The translations under genes were made by a program, and so were the position numbers. The notes beneath the pieces are model-generated. The model did no database searches. It saw nothing but the letters and a program-made list of their open reading frames with translations, and was not told the DNA's origin. A DNA stretch of 64,000 bases from JBGCEZ01 sp045106735 (GTDB taxonomy: Bacteria; Planctomycetota; Phycisphaerae; Phycisphaerales; SM1A02): positions 1 through 64,000 of the forward strand of contig JBGCEZ010000003.1 of the NCBI GenBank assembly GCA_045106735.1, written 5' to 3'. Positions 59,177 to 64,000 of this stretch are shown here, piece by piece (position 1 is the first letter of the stretch; each line of letters starts with the position of its first letter).

Positions 59177-59959
59177 TCAGGTGTCGGTGAACTTCGCGCG
59201 CCGCTTCTCGTTGAACGCGGCCATGCCCTCAGCCTGATCCTGACTGGCGAAGAGCATGAAGAAGAGCTTGCGCTCGTGCTCGATGCCTTCGTGCAAGGTC
59301 ATCTCCCAGCTCTTGTTGACCGCTTCCTTGGCGTAGCGGGCGGCGACCCGGCCCATGCCGGCGATCGTGCGGGCCACGTTCATGGCTTCGTCTTCAACGT
59401 TCTCCGGCGGCACCACGCGGCTGACCAGTCCGGCCATCTCCGCTTCGCGGGCGTCCATGAACCGGCCGGTGAGCACCATGTCCATGGCCTTGGCCTTGCC
59501 GACGGCCCGGGCAAGGCGCTGCGTGCCGCCGGCTCCCGGAATCACGCCGAGCTTGATCTCGGGCTGGCCGAACTGGGCGGTGTCGGCGGCGACGATCACG
59601 TCGCAGATCATCATGAGTTCGCAGCCGCCACCGAGCGCGAACCCGTTGACCGCGGCCACCAGCGGCTTGCGGACGCGGCGGATCCGGTCCCAGGTGCGGA
59701 ACTGATCGCGCTCTTCCATCTCGATCGCCCCGCGGGTGGCCATCTCGCCGATGTCGGCGCCGGCGGCGAAGGCTCGCGGTCCGCCGGTCAGGACGACGAC
59801 GGCAATCGCCGGATCCTCATCCCACCGTTCGAGTTGGTCGGCCAACTGCTCCATCAACTCGGGGTTGAGGGCGTTGAGGACCTTGGGCCGGTTGAAGCGG
59901 GCCACGGCCACGCGGCCATCGGTCTCGAAGGTGACGAGGGACTCGGGGGTGTCAGACAC
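59177..59959 (-). CDS. paaF: PaaF, enoyl-CoA hydratase
   Basis: A 260-residue enoyl-CoA hydratase. GTG start at 59959, GGGAG upstream. The upstream sequence is a repeat, so longer forms are unlikely. The oxyanion-hole and catalytic segments are AFAAGADIGEM and VNGFALGGGCELMMICD, and the two catalytic glutamates lie in GGGCELMMIC... and in LGVIPGAGGTQRL. The enzyme hydrates 2,3-dehydroadipyl-CoA. It is the first gene of the run paaF-G-H-J-A-B-C-D, and the spacing to paaG is 145 bases. Standard length. Confidence 0.93.
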   Translation of the reverse strand: MSDTPESLVTFETDGRVAVARFNRPKVLNALNPELMEQLADQLERWDEDPAIAVVVLTGGPRAFAAGADIGEMATRGAIEMEERDQFRTWDRIRRVRKPLVAAVNGFALGGGCELMMICDVIVAADTAQFGQPEIKLGVIPGAGGTQRLARAVGKAKAMDMVLTGRFMDAREAEMAGLVSRVVPPENVEDEAMNVARTIAGMGRVAARYAKEAVNKSWEMTLHEGIEHERKLFFMLFASQDQAEGMAAFNEKRRAKFTDT

Positions 59960-59974
59960 GGTGAACTCCCAGAC

Positions 59975-60055
59975 TGGGGTGGGACAGGGTGGGACAGGGC
60001 AGGACAGGGCAGGGCAGGGCAGGGCAAGGCAGGACAAGGCGGGACGGGACGGGGC
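59975..60055. repeat. Pentamer GGGCA/GGACA repeat upstream of paaF
   Basis: About 80 bases of five-base units (GGGACA, GGGCA) followed by AAGGCAGGACAAGGCGGGACGGGACGGGG. On the mRNA strand it is a CCCTGC/TGTCC repeat in the leader of paaF. The ribosome site GGGAG is beyond its end. Confidence 0.85.
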
Positions 60056-60213
60056 GGATCGGATCGGGGTGGGGTGCGGGCTGGGGCAGGACAGATCAGG
60101 TCAGGTCAGGACGACGGTCGGCGGCGAGCGGCGGCCGGATGGCGGCCGGTCCGTGGTCGATTGGCGGCCGATGTGGCGGCTGGTCGACGGCCATCATCCC
60201 ACTGGCCCGTGCG

Positions 60214-60624
60214 TCAATCGTCGGTCGCGCGGCGGATGAGCGCGTCCAGGGTCGTGCGGGGCAGGACCCGTTGGACTTGGCGGCCGCGGCCGATGATCCG
60301 CTCGCGATCGGGGCGGACATGATACGCCTCCAGGCGGCAGGCGATGGTCGTCGCGTCGACCTCCTCGGCCGTGGCGATGATCCGGACGCGTTCGCCGAGC
60401 GGGGCGGGGGCGACGTGGTCGATCGAGAGATGCGCCCCGATGCCTTCTTCGTGGGCTTCCAGGTGCGGGACCAGCAGCGTGCGGGCGGCGATCTCCATGT
60501 GGTGGGCCATCGTCCACGTGCTGTAGACGCGGTGGACGACGACGCCATCGAAGGCCGGGCACATGTCTTCGGTCACGGTGACCTCGACCGTGGCCTGCTG
60601 ACCGATTTGGATCGGGGGCTGCAT
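60214..60624 (-). CDS. Hotdog-fold thioesterase (FlK-like)
   Basis: A 136-residue protein starting at ATG 60624. The segment VVVHRVYSTWTMAHHMEIAARTLL resembles the hotdog acyl-CoA thioesterase family that includes the fluoroacetyl-CoA thioesterase FlK, and GAHLSIDHVAPAPLGERVRI is the beta-hotdog core. It is not the PaaI type. It lies upstream of paaF on the same strand with a 254-base gap containing the pentamer repeat, so it may help clear dead-end CoA esters in phenylacetate metabolism. Substrate is not known. Confidence 0.72.
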   Translation of the reverse strand: MQPPIQIGQQATVEVTVTEDMCPAFDGVVVHRVYSTWTMAHHMEIAARTLLVPHLEAHEEGIGAHLSIDHVAPAPLGERVRIIATAEEVDATTIACRLEAYHVRPDRERIIGRGRQVQRVLPRTTLDALIRRATDD

Positions 60625-60690
60625 GGGCGGCGAGTGTACGGCGCGGGCCGCTCCCGGTGAGGACGCGGCTGGCTCATCTACACTCGCCGC

Positions 60691-61668
60691 ATGCGCGAAC
60701 TGCTCCACCTGCTCATCCTGCTGGCCGTCGGCGGTGGCCTCCTCCTGGTGATCCTCACCGTCGGCATCGTCGCCACCGCCATCCGGCCGCGGCGCGAGAC
60801 CGCCGCCTGGGCCGTCGCCCGCGGCCGTCCGGTCGATCCGGCGGATCTGGGCTGGGAGCACGCGGCCTGGAACGTCGGCCGCCCCGGCGACGTTTCACTG
60901 CGGGGCTGGACGATCGATGCCCCCGGGGGGCGGCCGCCAGGGACGCCCACCGTCGACCGGATGGTGCTCGCCCACGGGTGGTACCGGTCCCGGCGAGCGC
61001 TGCTGGACCGCGTGGAACCCATGGCCCGCCACGCGTCCCGGCTGGTGATGGCCGACGCCCGCGGGCACGGCGAGTCCGGTGGATCGAGCACGCTCGGTCG
61101 CCGCGAGCCGGGCGACCTCCTGGCGATCGTGGACGCGACCGCACCCGAAGATGGATCCGCCGATCGGGTGCTGCTGGTGGGATGGAGCCTGGGGGCCACG
61201 GCGGCGGTGCAGGCGGCGGCAGACGCGATGGCCACCGACCCGGATCGCTCGGATCTTGTGGGCGTGGTGGCGATCGCCCCGGTGACCAATCTCCGGATGA
61301 CGCTTGATGCCCGCATCCGCCAGTTCGACTTGCCGCCGTGGTTGCTGGGACCGCTCGTCCGGTTGACGCTCCGGGTCCTGGGCGCGTGGCCGGCGCCGCT
61401 TGTGCCCGACGCCATCGGCGTGCCGGTCCTGGTCGTGCACGGCGCGGACGACGAGATCTGTCCGGCCCGTGATGTGCAGCGCTGGGTCGACGCCAGTGCC
61501 GCGGCCGGCGCGGACGTGCAGTTGCACCTGATTCTGGGGGCCGGACACGACGAGCCGGAGCGCGGCGATCCCGAGGGCGTCGCGGCGGCACTGGCCGACT
61601 TTGCCGCGCGGACGCGCGGGGCCGGCGCGCCGGCGATCACACCCGAGCCGGAGACTGCCGGGCCGTGA
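60691..61668 (+). CDS. Membrane-anchored alpha/beta hydrolase
   Basis: A 325-residue protein. An N-terminal hydrophobic helix (LLHLLILLAVGGGLLLVILTVGIVA, residues 4-28) anchors it. The hydrolase fold has VLAHGWYRSR (about 92-101) before the nucleophile elbow LLVGWSLGATAA (Ser near 169), an acidic residue in VVHGADDEICP and the catalytic His in LGAGHDEPER. Substrate unknown. It starts only 66 bases from the divergent thioesterase gene. Its 3' end overlaps the convergent HglS-type gene by 32 bases. Confidence 0.82.
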   Translation: MRELLHLLILLAVGGGLLLVILTVGIVATAIRPRRETAAWAVARGRPVDPADLGWEHAAWNVGRPGDVSLRGWTIDAPGGRPPGTPTVDRMVLAHGWYRSRRALLDRVEPMARHASRLVMADARGHGESGGSSTLGRREPGDLLAIVDATAPEDGSADRVLLVGWSLGATAAVQAAADAMATDPDRSDLVGVVAIAPVTNLRMTLDARIRQFDLPPWLLGPLVRLTLRVLGAWPAPLVPDAIGVPVLVVHGADDEICPARDVQRWVDASAAAGADVQLHLILGAGHDEPERGDPEGVAAALADFAARTRGAGAPAITPEPETAGP

Positions 61669-63379
61669 TCTCGTCGAGCAGGCCCGCGGTGGACGTGAGC
61701 CGGGTGCGTTCGCCGTCGTCGACCGCATCAAGCAGGCCGAGTTCCCGGTACGTGTCGAGAATCGAACGCGCCTCAAGCGCCGCCGACAAGTCGACCGGGT
61801 CGATGATCGTGCCGCCCACCAGCGTTTCAAGGTGCTCCCGCAGCGCTTCTGGCGTGTCGCGCACGTACGACTGCGTGCCGTACTGGTCCAGATTCGACGC
61901 GAAGATGCCAGCCGCACTGACCGGCAAGAAGCTCTCGTAGCGCAGACCGTTGACCCGCACCAGTCCGCGCTGCACCAGCGCGGCCAGGTCGGTCGTGTCG
62001 ATGGATCCGGCGGCGGCGGCCGACCGGCCAGCTTCCGTGGGCGCGTGGGACCCAAAGACGAGGCCGGCCGCGAGCAGCGCCGGCAAGGTCGAGGGAAATC
62101 GGTCGAAGCACGCGACGTACGCCGCTTCGTGGGCATCGGGATCGACGCGGGCACGCTCGGGATGCTCGGCTCGCTCGGCCTCGGCGTCGGCCAGACACGC
62201 GTCGTAGAGCGTGCGGCCGGCGGGGGTCGTGGCCCAGCCGCGCTGTTCGATCTCCCCGAAGCGGGCCGTGTGCTCGGACTGAATCTCGCGCCCGTCGGAC
62301 TCGACGAACGTGACCGGCTCGGTGAGCGCGCGATACGCATCCTGTCGCAGCAGAATCGGCGTGTTCCAGCTCGGGCCTTCGGTCGCGTCCTTGAAGCCGT
62401 TGTGGGGCAAGGCCGACATGGACGGGCGAAGCTCGACCAGCGGGCCGACGTGGGCGTCGATCAACGCGTCGATCGCGGCCGCGTCGAGGGTCCGGGCGTG
62501 CGCCGCATCGGCCAGGGCATCGGCAAAGCCGTCGATCTCCTCGGCCCGGAGATGGCGGAAGAGCAGGGCGAGGGTCGCGCGGTCGGCCGACGTGGCCAGA
62601 CGGTCAAGGGCCACCGCCGCCCGCCGCCGGAGCTGGGACTCGTCCCACTCGCCCATCGCGAACTTCATGCTGGCGGTGAAAAGGTCCATGCAGAGCGTGT
62701 TCGGCGTGAGGTGGTTGAGGTGATGGGTCTCAAAGCACGCGATGTCCGCGGCGATCTTGAGCCCGGCGCCGCACAGGTCAACGTAGAGCTGGTGGTCGCG
62801 GGCCCGGCCGGTCCACTTGAAGATGCGGCGAGCGCCCTCGCTGACCAGGTCCTGGGCATCGGCCTCGGTCAGTCCGCCGTCGGCCTCCGCCCGTTCGATG
62901 AGTTCCATCGCCCGGCCGGTGAAGACCTGACGCGTGGCCAGAAGCGACTCGATGCGCTCGCGCATCTCGGCCGGAAAGGACGCGGTCTGCAGCAAGGACG
63001 TGAACACGCGGTGTTCAGGATTGACCGAACTGCGGAACGCACTGGCGATGATCGGCTGGCTCTTGGTTCCGACCGAGGTCATGTCGTAGAAGTTGTGCGC
63101 GAGCATGCCGAACTGGCCGAAGTAGCGGGCGATCCACTGGTACTCGATCGGCTTGCCGATGCGGATCGCCCCGTGCCGTTCGCCGCTGGTGCGATCGATC
63201 TGTTCGTCGGTGGCGGAAAAGCCGCGGTAGCGAAGGGCGAGCAGATCCGCCGCGGTTCGATTGCTGATCCGGTTGACCAGCAGCGAACGGTCGTACATCG
63301 GCACTTCCTCGCCGAACATGCGGGAGAGCTCGGCGAACAGTTGGTGCTGCATCGTGATGGGGTCGAGGAACGCGGGCAT
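61637..63379 (-). CDS. 2-oxoadipate dioxygenase/decarboxylase (HglS/YdcJ, former DUF1338)
   Basis: A 580-residue protein, longer than E. coli YdcJ (447). The YdcJ-family segments are clear: ISNRTAADLLALRYRG, RHGAIRIGKPIEYQWIARYFGQFGM, ETHHLNHLTPNTLCMDLF, and ARFGEIEQRGWATTPAGR near the C-terminal third, which is the metal-ligand region. The HHLNHLTP motif holds a proposed metal histidine. HglS converts 2-oxoadipate to D-2-hydroxyglutarate in D-lysine breakdown. An extra segment of about 100 residues lies in the middle (about 200-330) compared with YdcJ. ATG 63379 is the likely start. It overlaps the hydrolase end by 32 bases. Confidence 0.83.
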   Translation of the reverse strand: MPAFLDPITMQHQLFAELSRMFGEEVPMYDRSLLVNRISNRTAADLLALRYRGFSATDEQIDRTSGERHGAIRIGKPIEYQWIARYFGQFGMLAHNFYDMTSVGTKSQPIIASAFRSSVNPEHRVFTSLLQTASFPAEMRERIESLLATRQVFTGRAMELIERAEADGGLTEADAQDLVSEGARRIFKWTGRARDHQLYVDLCGAGLKIAADIACFETHHLNHLTPNTLCMDLFTASMKFAMGEWDESQLRRRAAVALDRLATSADRATLALLFRHLRAEEIDGFADALADAAHARTLDAAAIDALIDAHVGPLVELRPSMSALPHNGFKDATEGPSWNTPILLRQDAYRALTEPVTFVESDGREIQSEHTARFGEIEQRGWATTPAGRTLYDACLADAEAERAEHPERARVDPDAHEAAYVACFDRFPSTLPALLAAGLVFGSHAPTEAGRSAAAAGSIDTTDLAALVQRGLVRVNGLRYESFLPVSAAGIFASNLDQYGTQSYVRDTPEALREHLETLVGGTIIDPVDLSAALEARSILDTYRELGLLDAVDDGERTRLTSTAGLLDEITARQSPARV

Positions 63380-63677
63380 GGATCGGGTCTCGAGTGCGGG
63401 GGCGGGCGGACGTGGGGAATCGGAGGAACGGCGGAACGGCGGGCGTGGCGGGCGTCGTCGGCCGGCGCGGAGGAGCGACATGCCGGGCGTTGACGGAGGA
63501 TCGGCGGGAGTCTATCCCTGCCCTTGCGGGTCGCCCGCGGCGGCGGCGGATTGCCCCGCGAATTGGTCCTAATTCGCGCGGCCAGAGCGGGTTCGCCCGG
63601 AAATTCCCGGACCGATTCGCGCGTTCATTCCAGCCCGCGGTTGGACGGCGCGGCCCCGAACGTGTTAGCGTTCGCGC

Positions 63678-64000
63678 ATGGCCAAAAAGACCACCAGCCG
63701 GCGTCGCTCCTCTTCGTCCTCCGCTCGCTCTGCCGCCCTCCGGGTGCCCGGCCCCGGGCGGACGCGCACCGAGCGCGATTCGATGGGCGAAATGACCGTC
63801 CCGAGCCACGTCCTGTACGGCGCGACCACCCAGCGGGCGGTCATGAACTTTCCGATCTCGGGGCGGCCGGTTCCCATGCCGGTGATCCAGGCGTTCGCCC
63901 GTCTCAAGCTCGCGTGCGCAGAAGCCAACCGCGAACTCAAGCGGCTGCCGGTCAAGCACACCCGGTTGGTCACCAAGGCCTGCCGCCTGATCATTGATGC
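63678..64000 (+). CDS. fumC: Class II fumarate hydratase (N-terminus, cut by window end)
   Basis: From ATG 63678 the frame is open to the window edge (107 codons). After a Ser/Arg-rich leader of about 32 residues the fumarase/aspartase start is evident: RTERDSMGEMTVPSHVLYGA, TTQRAVMNFPISGR and PVIQAFARLKLACAEAN. It belongs to the class II fumarase/aspartase superfamily, which converts fumarate and malate. Fumarase is the best match, and aspartase is possible until the rest is seen. It faces the divergent HglS-type gene, 298 bases away. Confidence 0.82.
   Translation, partial: MAKKTTSRRRSSSSSARSAALRVPGPGRTRTERDSMGEMTVPSHVLYGATTQRAVMNFPISGRPVPMPVIQAFARLKLACAEANRELKRLPVKHTRLVTKACRLIID

Noticed and set aside
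63524..63997. Plus-strand frame overlapping the start of fumC
   Set aside because: It is in a different frame from the clear fumarase motifs.

Overview
The window is GC-rich chromosomal DNA, very probably from a planctomycete of the Phycisphaerae type. I infer this from the mix of families: a planctomycete-style ECF sigma factor next to a Ser/Thr kinase with TPR repeats, a DUF1570-type metalloprotease, an FG-GAP/ASPIC protein, the arginine-kinase pair mcsA/mcsB in a bacterium that also makes Kdo (kdsC/kdsD/lptC, so an LPS-type outer membrane), and several secreted or coiled-coil proteins with no recognisable family. No rRNA, convincing tRNA, CRISPR array, insertion sequence or prophage is visible. 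Most genes are on the minus strand and many are joined by 1-8 base start/stop overlaps (ATGA, GTGA, TGATG).

Layout. 0-5.2 kb (minus): pseudouridine synthase, scpA, kdsD, kdsC and lptC (cut by the left edge), an almost gapless cell-envelope and chromosome-segregation operon. 5.3-11.2 kb (plus): an FG-GAP/ASPIC secreted protein, a YihY/BrkB membrane protein and a Pro/Ala-rich coiled-coil protein. 11.3-16.2 kb: a small basic ORF, a DUF1570-type protease, an orphan nuoB and a secreted FAS1-FAS1-PDZ protein. 16.2-20.6 kb (minus): HNH endonuclease, ECF sigma factor and a membrane Ser/Thr kinase. 21-30.4 kb: housekeeping genes (purH, ribE, gluQ, a carbinolamine dehydratase) with a lipoprotein beta-propeller, a PP2C/RsbU phosphatase, DUF192, and two copies of a diverged intergenic repeat. 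30.5-36.8 kb: mcsA/mcsB, a UPF0502 protein, and a cysteine block (cysteine dioxygenase, cysK, divergent cysE).

36.8-44.6 kb: a four-gene overlapping signalling operon (one receiver-histidine kinase with a probable degenerate GGDEF tail, plus three receiver proteins), a SpoU methyltransferase, a secreted alanine-rich protein and an active-looking diguanylate cyclase. 44.7-52.1 kb: RlmN, a LAB_N membrane protein, an (AS)n-repeat membrane protein and a 2-oxoacid dehydrogenase operon (E1alpha, E1beta, E2). Its fourth gene is a flavoprotein related to E3 that lacks both the redox-active cysteine pair and the catalytic HxHPT motif. 52.4-60.6 kb: a phenylacetate catabolic operon, paaF-G-H-J-A-B-C-D, with a double-domain PaaB and no paaE, paaK or paaZ in the window. 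60.7-64 kb: an alpha/beta hydrolase, a long 2-oxoadipate dioxygenase/decarboxylase (HglS/YdcJ family) and the start of a class II fumarase.

How they fit together. The paa genes take phenylacetyl-CoA through ring epoxidation, isomerisation and beta-oxidation to acetyl-CoA and succinyl-CoA. The adjoining oxoacid dehydrogenase, the 2-oxoadipate enzyme and fumarase form a carbon-catabolic neighbourhood feeding the TCA cycle. The most unusual features are the inactivated E3-like protein kept in a tightly coupled operon, C-rich tandem repeats placed in the 5' leaders of several catabolic genes, slippage-prone coding repeats in unrelated genes, and the compact single-kinase/three-receiver operon.
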